DNA of 64,000 bases from Hydractinia symbiolongicarpus (Eukaryota > Cnidaria > Hydrozoa > Anthoathecata > Hydractiniidae), in the NCBI RefSeq assembly GCF_029227915.1, contig NC_079883.1, positions 23,562,001 to 23,626,000 of the forward strand, given 5' to 3'. This document shows positions 1-11,361 of the stretch, piece by piece. Each line of letters starts with the position of its first letter. The stretch's first letter is position 1. A model generated the notes under the pieces. That model saw only the letters and a program-made list of their open reading frames with translations. It was not told the DNA's origin and ran no database searches. A program made the translations under genes and the position numbers.

Positions 1-130
1 GCTTATCTAATTTGGGAGCGTTTTGCTTCTAAAATTACCCTAATTTGAGACCCCCAGATGGTCTGATAATGCTCAAACATATGCCATATGTTTTTTATTA
101 TGTGAGAATTTGAAAAATTATGAAGCTTAC
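1..130 (-). repeat. Left arm of a dispersed inverted repeat
   Basis: The reverse complement of this stretch resembles 2808-2945: both share a track reading roughly CTTCAT-ATTTTCAAATT-TCACATAA, then GTCTCAAAT(A/T)AGGGTAATT. Homology runs off the left edge of the window, so the full element cannot be sized. It may be one of two inverted copies of a dispersed repeat or one arm of a long-TIR element of about 2.9 kb. No coding sequence is visible in it. Confidence 0.5.
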
Positions 131-2740
131 CAAAAAATTGGGCCTTAAAACCGGGTTAAAACCCCGCAAACACCATGTTTGGAACATCAATTTGACACTC
201 CAAGGGCTACAAACTCTAAATTTTTCACAATCATTCTATGCCATAGTGGGATTTAATTGGTCATAAAACTGACCGAAAACAGTCTGACTGTGTTACGCTT
301 CGACTTCTATCAAACAACTTTTAGAGACTGAAAATAATTGTCTTAAAAATCTAAACTGAATATTTGTATTCTATACTAACTATGCCACACATAAATAGTA
401 TAGCCTAGCAAAAGATGTGGTCATATCAGCATGCCAGACCCCCAATAAGTTAGGACAGGTACTGGGGTTAAACCTTGTGAGGTGTAAACCCGAAATAGTG
501 AAAAATATTAAAGTTTTAAAGAAGGCTAAGGACACGAACAATGCTATTTTCAAGTGCATTTACGCGGGTTAAAGTCTTTTTTTGCCTAGATTCGGTTATC
601 ACTTTCATAATACTTGTTATTCAGGTGTACCATTAGTCTAGAACAAGATGTATGATACTTTCCTTGCTAGCATTAATACGTTTGAAAATGAATGAAAAAA
701 ATTCTATTGATTATGTTAACTTTGACGCGATTTGGATCATCATCCAAATCGTTCACATTTGCTTCTAAATCGCTCAATAAATTAAGGGGGTCTCTTGCAT
801 TTTATTATCAACATGTTCAATAGATAAATTTAGTATCAATACCACATCAATTTTTTCCTTGTAGCAAATGGTAGACGACGTAAGTAACCAAGTTAGTAAG
901 TAACGGGAAGTTTTAACGTCCTTCAGGATTCCATCCTAATGGATGGCTCTTTCTTCCCTCCGACTGTAACTATGTTACTTTACCGCTAGAGATACGTATA
1001 GCATTGCTCTTATTTGGTTGCATGCCATCCAAGCCGGTAACAATGTTACCAAACAAATCTCACATATTGTTACAGCATCTACTTTGTTGTCAGCAGCTTT
1101 AATTTTATACTTCTTTCCCCTTGTTGCAAATGTGTGTAATTTTTATCTCGGTATAGGTTTATTGAATCTTTTTGGATTGTCCGAACATTCATCAGCAAAT
1201 TTGTAACGTACTTTTTTTCTAACACTAGGGTTTTGAGCAAAAACCCCATTGTTTGTTCCCGATGCTGTGTTGAAAACATTTTTATGCATTGGCTTCAGTT
1301 AACGGATTTATCATTTCCTTGACCATGATTATAGGTTGATGCAAATCTTTAGAATTTTAATGCAATCTACTAGCTCAAGTTTTCAAACACGTATGACGCA
1401 AAACGTTTCAAATAGAATTACATTGTACCTATTGTTGACAAGCAGAAGTTTTTAAAAACACGCGCTCAGAAAATGTTACAATGCGGAGTGTTTTGCTTTC
1501 ACTTTTGCGCCACCTTTCGAGTAGAAAACATCTGATTGGTAGATTCGTACTTACTTTCCAAGGTTTTTTTTTATTTTGTGGGACATGCACTGAGAACTAG
1601 TTATCGCCCGCAATACGAGCCAATACAGAGAATCGGTAAATTAATGCTGAAAACCAATTAATTCTCAAGGAGATAATAAGCATCGCCAACATTGCACATT
1701 AAGGTGTATAATAAAAACAAACTTTGAAATAAATGGTAAAACAGGAGCGTAAGAAACAGCGATTAATTGACATGGTATTTACAAGTAAAATCGCATCAAA
1801 TCTACTAACTTATTCAGTCCTTTAGACTGTCGCTAGCTTTGTTTACCTACCATAGGTAGCCATATTTATCTAATAAAAAGATCATAGACCGATAATCTAG
1901 ATAGACAAAGAGAAAGGTGGAGTAAACCATAAATAGCGTAGACAAAAGTACTTATATCAATAGTATTTTTTACCAACTACCCAAACTTGGAAAAGCTAAT
2001 ATTCAGAAAAAGATCCAAAAACTTAAAAGAAGCTGCACCGAGGCTCATGTAAAAAAGTATAATTGTATTAGAACGATCTGTACGCTGAAATAATTGTTGC
2101 AGGTTCTAGGGTGTTTTCTAAAATTTTAAGAGAAAATTGAAAGATCTAGGATCAAAGAAAATCGACTTCGATTCAAAGAAAACGTCCAATTTGGGAAAAA
2201 AGAAACCAGAAAACACGCAATTCAAATGCAATTTGCGATAAAAGTTCCAACATGGAAACCATGCATGCATAGTAAATTCATTTGCAAAATTATCTCCACC
2301 CTTTTTGTGCTTGTACCACTGCTTTTCTCTTTCGACTAAAGACGGCCTTTACCACGTTCTTATGATCAAAATTAATTCTGTTATTACGATACATAGATAT
2401 GGCGCGGTGGTGTCAAAAATTGATGAATTCACGCAAGCACAATAACTTAATATTGTCAATATAAAGTATTAAATCATTTTTGTCTGAACTTATTAAAAGA
2501 TTGTAAATTTTAGTTTGCTTTGTGGCAAATCACAATCGTACAAACAGGTAAAATTTTCACATTAGGAGGTCCAATTTCCCTATTCAGATCTTAGGGAGGG
2601 GTGTGTACTGGTGATAGGACCACCTCTTTTGTTAAGCTCGATCATTTGTGTATGGCATGATTAGTTTATAATGCAAATGTTGAGTTTGAGTTTCTTAGAG
2701 AATAGTTTATATATTCACCCTCGAAAAGTTATTTAATGGA
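131..2740. other. Noncoding stretch, nothing recognised
   Basis: AT-rich sequence with stops in all frames. The short open frames near 1.0-1.3 kb have no recognisable motif and overlap on both strands. I see no RNA gene, splice-bounded exon or transposon end here. Confidence 0.5.
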
Positions 2741-2778
2741 GATTGGGGCAAAACGCGGACTGGTATGCCAAAACATAC

Positions 2779-2818
2779 TGATGAAGCATACTGAAACATC
2801 TTTCAGTATGCTTCATCA
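2779..2818. repeat. Perfect 18-bp hairpin, 4-nt loop
   Basis: A perfect inverted repeat with arm TGATGAAGCATACTGAAA around the loop CATC. It sits just inside the right arm of the 1-130/2808-2945 inverted repeat. It could be a fold-back of a small RNA, a template-switch palindrome or part of a transposon end. Confidence 0.7.
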
Positions 2819-2945
2819 TTTTCAAATTTTCACATAACACACGTTACCAGCTTTTAGGCTTTGAGAATTATTGGACCAAATAGGAGTCTCAAATAAGGGT
2901 AATTGTATAGGTCTAAGACCCAAACGCATCCGAATTGGGTTAGCT
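2808..2945 (+). repeat. Right arm of a dispersed inverted repeat
   Basis: Inverted relative of 1-130 with several small differences. The conserved core includes GTCTCAAATAAGGGTAATT and an AACGC...AATT...AGC end. Confidence 0.5.
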
Positions 2946-3221
2946 GACCATGTGTTTATATTTTCCATGATACTATCAACTTATTTAAGGGGTCAAATGT
3001 TTGGTAAAAAACGGGACCTAAAGTTCTGTTATAAGCTCCTTAACTAGTTGGCTGAACATTTTATTGAGTCTCTCGTGCTTTTGTTTAAATAAAACTGCAG
3101 CTTTAAGACTTTTTTTAAAAAGTGTTTCTTAAAAAGGAGGGGTGTCAAGAAAATAGTTATTTGATTTAGAAGTGCATTGTAGTTGAAATTTTGTATTTCA
3201 ATGGGAGATTATTTATGACAC

Positions 3222-3600
3222 TACCGTATGCTTGATTAAGCGCCCGGGTGCTAATTTAAAACAGTAACTTTAAGGCTGGGCGCTTATTTGAGAGGGGCGG
3301 CTAATCGATAGGGGCGCTTATAAAAAAATCTCGTATAAAAAAAGTTTTCTTTTCAGGAACAGGAATAGTCTTATAAATATTTTTGCATGAAATTTCATGC
3401 TGATGGATAATTATAAGACCAAATCTGTTTTTGAGTAGAAGTTTTTCTAATTTTCAAAATAATTGAATAAGCTCCTATTATATATAGGGGAGCTTATTCC
3501 AGAGGGGCGATTATTTGAGAAGGGCGCTTATTTGAGGGGGGCGTTTTTTCGAGAGTAGGTGTTTTTTCGAGAGTAGACGCTTAATCGGGTACTTACGGTA
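3222..3600. mobile_element. MITE with TACCGTA termini
   Basis: A 379-bp element with inverted ends: TACCGTA at the left and TACGGTA at the right, extending imperfectly to GATTAAGCG / CGCTTAATC. CAC flanks both sides, which fits a 3-bp target duplication as made by PIF/Harbinger- or CACTA-type transposases. The interior has degenerate GC-richer repeats of the type GGGGCGCTTATTTGAG. It has no coding capacity, so it is non-autonomous. Confidence 0.6.
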
Positions 3601-3762
3601 CACATCAGTTGATACTAGAACAGAACGTTTAAAGTTTGTGAAAAACAGATAACAGATAATAAAAAAAGTCGCTCAGTAAAAACTTTTCTTTTTTCCAAAA
3701 AATTATTTACTGTTAGCTGTTTACTTCTTTTTACTGTTAAGGAAGATAGCATTAACACTAAC

Positions 3763-3910
3763 CTGTTAAATGGAATACTGATTTAAAACCGAGTCCAAAT
3801 CTCCCAACTTTCAGTGGATCTTTTATTTTGTTGCTTAGTCCCAGTGATCTTATACCATCCCAATCTGATTGAGTGAAGTAAGCATCATTGTATGAATATA
3901 GTGCTGGTCC
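3763..3910 (-). CDS. Sacsin-like GHKL ATPase, exon with the G-rich ATP-lid motif
   Basis: Internal exon of a sacsin-type HSP90-like (GHKL) ATPase. It starts after a TTATTGCAG acceptor, ends before a GTTAGT donor and leaves in phase 1. It encodes 49 residues including [32 protein letters not shown] and KSVFHLT, i.e. the sacsin-repeat continuation of the nucleotide pocket with the GxFGxGF lid. In sacsins this module binds ATP and acts with chaperone/protein-quality-control modules; which family member this is cannot be told. It follows the exon at 16148-16264 in frame after a 12.2 kb intron filled with transposons. Further exons must lie left of this window, since I find no continuation in 1-3.7 kb. 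Confidence 0.85.
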
Positions 3911-4071
3911 CTGCAATAACAAAAAAAAACAAAGTTCAAATTACGGATAACATAGATATATCGTTCTGTTGGGTTTGAATTAACCTACATGAGGTATATA
4001 ATTTTTAAAATTCCAAGTGCAAGATATAGTGGTCTTTTTTCCTAGGGGTAATTTTACCAAAGAATTTACTA

Positions 4072-4660
4072 TCTATATAATAATACGCCAGTTCCGTGTG
4101 TCTGTCTGTCACTTTTGCAAAGTGGATTACATTCTTCAAAATTTTCTTTAACAAATTCTATAAAACATCGCCTATAAAATTGTTCTGTAATTTACCAAAC
4201 TTTACCGATAAAATAGTATTGACGTCAAAGGAAAGTTAATTAAGATTAGTAAAGCCATTACAATGCACTTAAAACTTTGAGGCCAAATAACTTGGAAACG
4301 AGGTGGTGACGTCAATGTTTTTTCACCGCGTGGGTAACTAGGGACAACCTGGGACCAATTTGGGTAAGTTTTTCAAACCTGGGTCCCCGAATCCGTTTCG
4401 GAATGGACGGTTTGATGACGTCATCAAAAAACCTCTAAACCTTGATATCTCTGCAACCGTTTGTCAAAGATACATGATCATATACATTTTCTTGATTAGC
4501 ATTTCAAGATCTATACGATGAAGGCAACAGGTATACAAATTTCTAAAAAAATATATTTATTTTGTATTTGCACTGCTGACGTCAGCAAAAAAACTAAAAC
4601 AACCTGTTTTTCCATTGTCCTTCTGCCTAAGTGGATTACTCCGCGGGATTTATCGACTAG
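4072..4660 (+). mobile_element. Helitron unit 1 (type A)
   Basis: Preceded by A at 4071, starts TCTATATAATAATACG, ends GTGGATTACTCCGCGGG...CGACTAG. It is nearly identical to unit 3. It contains four full TGACGTCA palindromes (4220, 4307, 4416, 4577). The small open frame at 4518-4712 crosses the joint into unit 2 and is not a gene. Confidence 0.8.
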
Positions 4661-5385
4661 TCTATATAATAATACGCCAGTTCCGTGTCTCTGTGACAGG
4701 CAAAGTGGATGACTTCATTTTCCTTTGATATTGCCGAAAAATGCATGTCTAATATGGTAAATATTCAGACATTACGGCGCGACGTCAATAACACCACTTT
4801 AACGTCAATATTCTATATTAAATTAATGAAGCCATTACAGTGCACCTAAAACTTTGAGGCTAAATAACTTGGAAACGAGTTGGTGACGTCAATGATTTTT
4901 CACCGCGTGGGTAACTAGGGACCACCTTGGACCAATTTGGGTAAGTTTCCCAAACCTGGGTCCCCGAATCCGTTTTGGAATGGACGTGTTGATGACGTCA
5001 TCAAATAATCTTTAAACCCTAATATCTCTGCAACCGTTTGTCAAAGATATATGATCCTATACATTTTCTTGATCATCGTTTCAAGGTCTATACGATGAAG
5101 GTAACAGGGATATAAATTTCTGAAATTTTTTTTTTGCGTTTTAACAGGCCATTGCTGACGTCAGCAAAATTTTAAAACCCTTTTATGTCTTTTGTTGTTC
5201 GTAGAAAAGTTATGATCCTATATTATTTTGATCAGCGTTTCAACCTCTACACGTTACAGGCAACGAATAAACTAAATTTCGCCAATTTTTTTTTTTTTTT
5301 GGATTTACAATGCTGACGACAGCAAACCAACATTTTCAATGTCCTATTGCCTAAGTGGATTTCTCCACGGGTCTTTATCGACTAG
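4661..5385 (+). mobile_element. Helitron unit 2 (type B)
   Basis: Begins directly after the CTAG of unit 1. Ends GTGGATTTCTCCACGGG...CGACTAG. More similar to unit 4 than to units 1 and 3, e.g. the start region with GTGTCTCTGTGACAGGCAAA. TGACGTCA at 4884, 4993 and 5156. Confidence 0.8.
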
Positions 5386-5974
5386 TCTATATAATAATAC
5401 GACAGTTCCGTGTGTCTGTCTGTCAATTTTGCAAAGTGGATTACATTCTTCAAAATTTTCTTTAACAAATTCTATAAAACATCGCCTATAAAATTGTTCT
5501 GTAATTTACCAAACTTTACCGATAAAATAGTATTGACGTCAAAGGAAAGTTAATAAAGATTAGTGAAGCCATTACAATGCACTTAAAACTTTGAGGCCAA
5601 ATAACTTGGAAACGAGGTGGTGACGTCAATGTTTTTTCACCGCGTGGGTAACTAGGGACAACCTGGGACCAATTTGAGTAAGTTTTCCAAACCTGGGTCC
5701 CCGAATCCGTTTCGGAGTGGACGGTTTGATGACGTCATCAAAAAACCTTTAAACCTTGATATCTCTGCAACCGTTTGTCAAAGATACATGATCATATACA
5801 TTTTCTTGATTAGCATTTCAAGATCTATACGATGAAGGCAACAGGTATACAAATTTCTAAAAAAATATATTTATTTTGTCTTTGCACTGCTGACGTCAGC
5901 AAAAAAACTAAAACAACCTATCTTTCCATTGTCCTTCTGCCTAAGTGGATTACTCCACGGAATTTATCGACTAG
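5386..5974 (+). mobile_element. Helitron unit 3 (type A)
   Basis: Near-duplicate of unit 1 in length and sequence, starting TCTATATAATAATACG and ending CGACTAG at 5974. TGACGTCA at 5534, 5621, 5730 and 5891. Confidence 0.8.
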
Positions 5975-6142
5975 TCTATATAATAATTCCTATTCCTATA
6001 TTATATATAATTAATATATATATAATTATATTATATAATATTATTATATTATATAATTATAATATATAATTATACATATATAATTATATATATATTACTA
6101 TATTATATAATAATTAATATATAATAATAATTATAATAATTA
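5975..6142. repeat. AT microsatellite between Helitron units
   Basis: Almost pure A/T (ATATATAATTATAT-like) sequence. It begins with what looks like another Helitron start, TCTATATAATAATTCC, and so may be an expanded, truncated unit start between units 3 and 4. Confidence 0.75.
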
Positions 6143-6880
6143 TCTATATAATAATACGCCAGTTTCGTGTCTCTGTGACAGGCAAAGTGGATGTGCTCAT
6201 TTTTATTTGATGTTGCCGAAATATGCATGTCTAATATGTTAAATTTTCTGACGTTACGGCGCGATGTCAATAACACTATTTTAACGTCAATATCCTATAT
6301 TAAATTAATGAAGCCATTACAGTGCACCTAAAACTTTGAGGCCAAATAACTTGGAAACGAGGTGATGACGTCAATGACTTTTCGCCGCGTGGGTAACTAG
6401 GGACCACCTATGACTAATTTGGGTAATTTTCCCAAACCCGGGTCCCCAAATCCGTTTCGGAATGGACGGGTTGATGACGTCATCAAAAAGCCTTCAAACC
6501 TTAATATCTCTGCAACCGTTTGCCATAAGTACATTATCCTATGCATTTTCTTGATCGGCGTTTCAAGAGCTGTACAAAGGCAACATGTATACAAATTTCT
6601 TAAAATATTTTTTTTGCCTATTTGGTCGTTTCTGCTGACTTCAGCAAAAATTTTTAAACCCTTATATCTCCTGAGGTGTTTGTCCAAAACAAATGATTCT
6701 ATACATTATTTTAATCAGCTATTAAAGTTCTACACAATAGAGGCAATAAGTAAACAAATTTCGAAGAAAAAATATTTTGTCTCTTGACAGGTCCTTGCGG
6801 ACGTTATCACAATTTTAATAGCGGTTATTTTTTACTGTTATCCTGTCTAAGTAGATTTTTCCACGGGCTATATTGACTAG
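6143..6880 (+). mobile_element. Helitron unit 4 (type B)
   Basis: Starts TCTATATAATAATACGCC, ends GTAGATTTTTCCACGGGC...TGACTAG. TGACGTCA at 6366 and 6475. The open frames of 96 and 125 aa on opposite strands within it are chance frames across repeat sequence. Confidence 0.75.
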
Positions 6881-8441
6881 TCTCTATAATAATAGCCGTA
6901 ATTTGTGTGTTTAAAAGGGTTACCAATATCCCTTTGATCTTTCGCGAATTTTTAGAAACCAGGGGGTTGTTTAATTGGAAATCTTATGATTTATCAAAAT
7001 AAATTACAGAAATTAATTTATTTCCTTACATAATTTAATTAATTGAATTAATAAACCTCTAATTTAAAAAACAAATAGAAAAAGAAAACAAATAGGATGG
7101 TTTTACTGACAGTTTAACTGACTTTGTTTTGACCGCTCGCACGTGTATACCAATCAAAACGCCTGATTCTTTGAAAAACAAATCAAGACTTTCGCGGCCT
7201 AGACATGCCAACGAAGAAACATGATGGCCATTTTAGTTTTTAAAAAGTAATGGTGGTCAGTGTTGTTTCTAAGTCTGTTTCACCTTTGTCTTCTATAAGC
7301 ATTTTGTATTTGTAATATTTGTTTTTTTTATGTTCTAAAATGTGAAGATAAATATATTGTCACGTTTTTTAGCTACGTACAGATCTTAAACGCCCCAGTT
7401 TTAGGATTTTTGGCTAGGAACGAATATTTTGAAGGCTAGCTAGCTAATAGCCTTACTTTTTACTAATTTTGTTTGGTATAAGAGGTTTTTCTCCAACCCA
7501 ACATTTATTTTTATGTCGAGGATATAGCCATTTAGCTATCTCATATATATTTACCAAAAAAGTGATAGTATAAAAATTCAGTTTGGCTATCAATATAGCA
7601 ATATTCTCAGAAATAAATCTTATGCTAAATGCAGTTTAGCTAGGTAGCTATACATCTTTAATTATTTTCTTAAAAAATTCTTCGCAAATAAAATGGCTGA
7701 GCAATTGCTTTAGCTGGAGGAGTAACGACAGGCTGTTTCCTGTGTTGTCATTTAACCCGAAGTTGTGATAAAGTTTTTTTGGAGAAGGGTACTGTTCAAG
7801 TCTGTTTAACTGTAATAAGCGGTCAGCTCAGTGTTAACAATAGCCTATTTTTTGGAAAAGGCTGTTACGCCTATGTGGGTCAGCCCACTGTGACAATTAA
7901 TTTTTAAACTTTCTTGGGAATCACGCCTGTACGAATGTCCAACAATGTTTACCTGGACTAACCGCTTAGCCCTGTGCAAGAAGCGAAGGGCTGTTTCTTG
8001 TGTTTTCATTTAAATAGAGTCTGCAAGAAAGTTTTTTTCAAAAGGGTATTATCCCTATACACCTATGTAACACCATTTAACTGTACTAAGTGCTCAGTCC
8101 GGTGTCACGATTAATTTTTTAACTTTTACAAAAACTTATTCCGCAAAATAAAATAATATTGACCGATTGTTTTTGCTATGACGGAGTCACAACAGTTGTA
8201 AACTTTGTTTTTATTTCAGCCTTTGTTGCGGGAAAGTTATTTTTTGAAAAATATGTTATAGTCTCAACACTATAATAGTGTGTGCGCTTCACTTGATTTA
8301 CGACATACTGCATACCTGTACTAAAGCGCTTCACCTGACTGTGTCGCACAGTTTGCAGTTCTTTTTAGGCGCTCCTTAGGGCGTTCAACAACAGTTACTT
8401 AGGGCTCATCCCGGCGATTCGACGCCGGGTTTCCCGGCTAG
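6881..8441 (+). mobile_element. Helitron-like unit 5 (different body and hairpin)
   Basis: Starts TCTCTATAATAATAGCC directly after the CTAG of unit 4 and ends ...GCCGGGTTTCCCGGCTAG, with a CCGGG-TTT-CCCGG hairpin merging into CTAG. The 1.5 kb body is unrelated by eye to units 1-4. It contains TAGCTAGC-rich stretches and no gene. The conserved end architecture suggests a second Helitron family joined into the same array. Confidence 0.6.
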
Positions 8442-8457
8442 TCTATATAATAATACG

Positions 8458-8878
8458 ATGGTTACTGAGACTGGACTCAGTGACCATCATCTGATGATTA
8501 CAACTTTCCTAAGATCTCATCTGGTAAGATTGAAACCAAAACTAATTGTTTATAGAAGTAACAGAAAGTACACGTTTTGATTTTAATAAAAATGACCCTG
8601 CTTCAAATTACGACCACTTGACAAAAACGTTTAGTTTTATTATTGAAAAGCATGCCCCTTTAAAACAGAAACTGCTCAGGGGAAATGAAGCACCTTTTAT
8701 GAATAAAGAACTTAAGCAAGCCATTTATACCATGTCAAGATTTAAAAATCGATACAATAAAGATCCTACTGAAGAAAACAAGATTAAATATAAAAAACAA
8801 CGAAATAAGTGTGTTGGCCTCAGAAAGAAAGCCATAAAAATGTATTTTAAAAATGTTATAGATTCTGGGATTGTATAA
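8458..8878 (+). pseudogene. APE endonuclease C-terminus of the LINE
   Basis: The frame from 8458 contains GLSDHHLM, matching the SDHH active-site motif at the end of APE-type endonucleases. A frameshift around 8570 moves the reading into a frame encoding a basic linker with NKELKQAIYTMSRFKNRYNK, typical of the endonuclease-RT spacer. A stop at 8876 separates it from the RT frame. Together this is one original ORF now broken at least twice. Confidence 0.7.
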
Positions 8879-8929
8879 AATAAAACTTTTTGGAAAACTA
8901 TTAAGCCGTTTATAACCAATAAAAGTGGT

Positions 8930-10049
8930 TTGAACAATGATAACATTATGATTATCAAATATGGTGCTCAGATAACCAATGACAGTGAGCTTGCTGAATT
9001 ATTTAATGATCACTATATAAACATTGTAGAAAAAAGTAGTGGAACCAAGCCAATATCAATTGGTTATCGAAATTCCTTAGACAAAGAGAGACTAATTAAT
9101 GAGATAATTAAAACATACGAGAGTCATCCGAGTATTGTCAAAATTAAAGCCTGCAACGAAAATATAAATTTTTTTAACTTTAAGGAGGTAGATGACAACA
9201 CAATCAAAAAACTTTTTACTAATTTAAACATAAATTCCTCTCCAGGTAGAGACAAAATACCCCCAAAGCTTGTGAAGTTAGCTAGTGAATATCTGATTGG
9301 CCCATTGAAAAATGCTATAAACAGCAGCATAAAATTGAATATTTTTCTCGATGGAGCCAAACGTGCAACGGTAGCACCTCTTGACAAAGGAGGCAAAGAC
9401 AAACATAGCATTAGAAATTTTAGACCTGTCAGTGTGTTGAATGTATTTTCAAAATTCTATGAAAACATAATGAAGGATCAAATCATGTCTTTCATAGAAT
9501 CGAAACTTTCAATATTTTTGTCAGCCTATCGGAAAAACTATAACACACAGCATGTCTTAATTCGTTTACTAGAAGAATGGAAAAAAAAACTTGATATGAA
9601 TTACGTGGTTGGTGCAGTCTTAATGGATTTATCAAAAGCATTCGATTGCGTGCCACATGATTTACTAATCGCTAAACTTGAGGCATATGGATTTGAAATT
9701 AATGTCCTGAAATTTGTCCTGTCATACTTAACAAATAGAGAACAATCTACTGGTATAAACGGACACTACAGTCTTTTCCAAATGATTCTTTCAGGTGTGC
9801 CGCAAGGATCAATCTTTGGCCCGATAATTCTTAATATTTTTCTTAACGATATTTTTCTTTTTATAACCAGAAGTGACCTACACAACTATGCTGATGATAA
9901 TACATTGTCAAGGTTTTCCAATTCAATTCCAAACCTCATTAAAATTTTAGAAAGTGAGTCTGAGCAGGCATTAGCATGGCTACATGAAAATAAAATGATT
10001 GCTAACCCTGACAAATTTCAATGCATTATCATCAGCAAAGATAGGATAG
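8930..10049 (+). pseudogene. Reverse transcriptase domain of the LINE, cut by an LTR insertion
   Basis: 373 codons of RT remain open up to the insertion point. Motifs in order: SSPGRDKIPPKLVK, NFRPVSVLNVFSKFYE (motif 1), VLMDLSKAFDCVPHDLL (motif A, catalytic Asp), LSGVPQGSIFGPIILNIFLN (motif B) and NYADDNT (motif C, YADD). These are characteristic of the CR1/L2/jockey-like branch of non-LTR elements. The RT core itself appears catalytically complete; it is the LTR insertion and the upstream truncation that disable the element. Confidence 0.85.
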
Positions 10050-10391
10050 TGTTACAATGAGATACTTCATCAGAAACTGTACATAACGTGAGTTAAAGCT
10101 GTCAAATAGCACAGTAATATAACAACAGGACGCTAATCGCTTGAACGAACTCGTTAGCATCATTCGGTATATTGTAAATAGTATATGATAGATTAGATTT
10201 AGTTAGATATAGAACGAGCTATACCGCAAACAGCTAGGTCGAGCCTTCCGGCTCGGCCGATGTCAGCAGTGAGTGGTACGCTCTGGAGGCACTGCGTAGT
10301 TATTTTGGAAAGAACAGGGATTTGTCGCAATAAATATGGTGTTTTTCCTGTATCTATAATCATATGTAACAACAAAAAAGCACCTTTAACA
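10050..10391 (+). repeat. 5' LTR
   Basis: 342 bp, near-identical to 11012-11357. Contains a small hairpin CGAGCC-TTCC-GGCTCG around 10234 that could be part of transcript structure. Starts TGTTA, ends TAACA. Confidence 0.9.
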
Positions 10392-10392
10392 T

Positions 10393-10410
10393 TGGAGGCA
10401 CTGCCCGGAT
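10393..10410 (+). promoter_or_regulatory. Candidate primer-binding site
   Basis: TGGAGGCACTGCCCGGAT lies 1 nt inside the 5' LTR. It starts with TGG, as expected for a sequence complementary to the CCA end of a tRNA. The matching tRNA would end ...ATCCGGGCAGTGCCTCCA; identity not determined. Confidence 0.6.
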
Positions 10411-10613
10411 ACGTTAACTGGTTTAGGTCTGTATAGACTAATGATAACCAGTCGGATCTCCTGTTATGAATTGCTGAAGCTGAAAGACGAAATTTTGATG
10501 GTGGCAGCTAATGCTAAAAAAAGAAATAATGATGCGATAATATATGACTTTGTCGACCTTCACTGATCGTTAAGAAACGCGTTTTGGGTAATATTGAATA
10601 GTTAATACTTTTC

Positions 10614-10697
10614 GCCGTTCCGAGGCATATATCGGAGAATTAGCCGTCCCGAGGCAGATATCGGAGATTTAGCCGTCCCGAGGCAGATATCGGAGAA
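10614..10697 (+). repeat. Three-copy ~28-bp tandem repeat inside the TRIM
   Basis: Repeated unit of the form CCGTCCCGAGGCAGATATCGG-AGA; three copies with small differences. Confidence 0.75.
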
Positions 10698-11011
10698 CCA
10701 ATTAACTATCCTATAGTGCTCAGAAATTATTTACTTGATGTTCAGTGATAACAATGACAAGATACAAATATTATTGAAACGTTTCTTTGATATGAGGCTG
10801 GAATTAAAAATCGTGATGACAGAAAAACTGATGATAAACAACATTGAAACATTTTCGTTAAAGAGAAAAAAATGAAGCCGTGATACATGGGGATATGAAC
10901 CCGTAATGTGGTTAATGAGAAAAAGAATGTTGTACATAGACTTCAGATTTTGCGTGACGTAAATGTTTTTTATTGGAGTCTGGGGACAGACTCTTGTGAC
11001 AGAGAGGGTAA

Positions 11012-11357
11012 TGTTACAATGAGATACTTCATCAGAAACTGTACATAACGTGAGTTAAAGCTGTCAAATAGCACAGTAATATAACAACAGGACGCTAATC
11101 GCTTGAACGAACTCGTTAGCATCATTCGGTATATTGTAAATAGTATATGATAGATTAGATTTAGTGAGATATAGAACGAGCTATACCGCGAACTGCTAGA
11201 TCGAGCCTTCCGGCTCGGCCGATGTCAGCAGTGAGTGGTACGCTCTGGAGGCACTGCGTAGTTATTTTGGAAAGAACAGGGATTTGTCGCAATAAATATG
11301 GTGTTTTTCCTGTAAATATAATCATATGTAACAATAACAAAAAAAGCACCTTTAACA
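11012..11357 (+). repeat. 3' LTR
   Basis: 346 bp, preceded by the purine-rich AGAGAGGGTAA (candidate polypurine tract), ends ...TTTAACA followed by the ATAG target duplication. It carries a slightly longer A-rich patch near its end than the 5' LTR. Confidence 0.9.
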
Positions 11358-11361
11358 ATAG

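Larger units (their letters stand above)
10050..11357 (+). mobile_element. Miniature non-coding LTR retrotransposon (TRIM-like)
   Basis: Two direct repeats, 10050-10391 and 11012-11357, each start TGTTACAATG and end CCTTTAACA (TGTTA...TAACA termini). They enclose a 620-bp interior with no coding capacity. The 4-bp target duplication ATAG is present at 10046-10049 and 11358-11361. The two LTRs differ at only a few positions, so the insertion is young compared with the surrounding decay. Confidence 0.9.

Noticed and set aside
1018-1279. Overlapping 62-66 codon frames on both strands
   Set aside because: No motif, no splice context, mutually antisense; ordinary chance frames.
4518-6787. Open frames of 60-125 codons within Helitron units
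   Set aside because: They repeat with the repeat unit, cross unit joints and exist on both strands.
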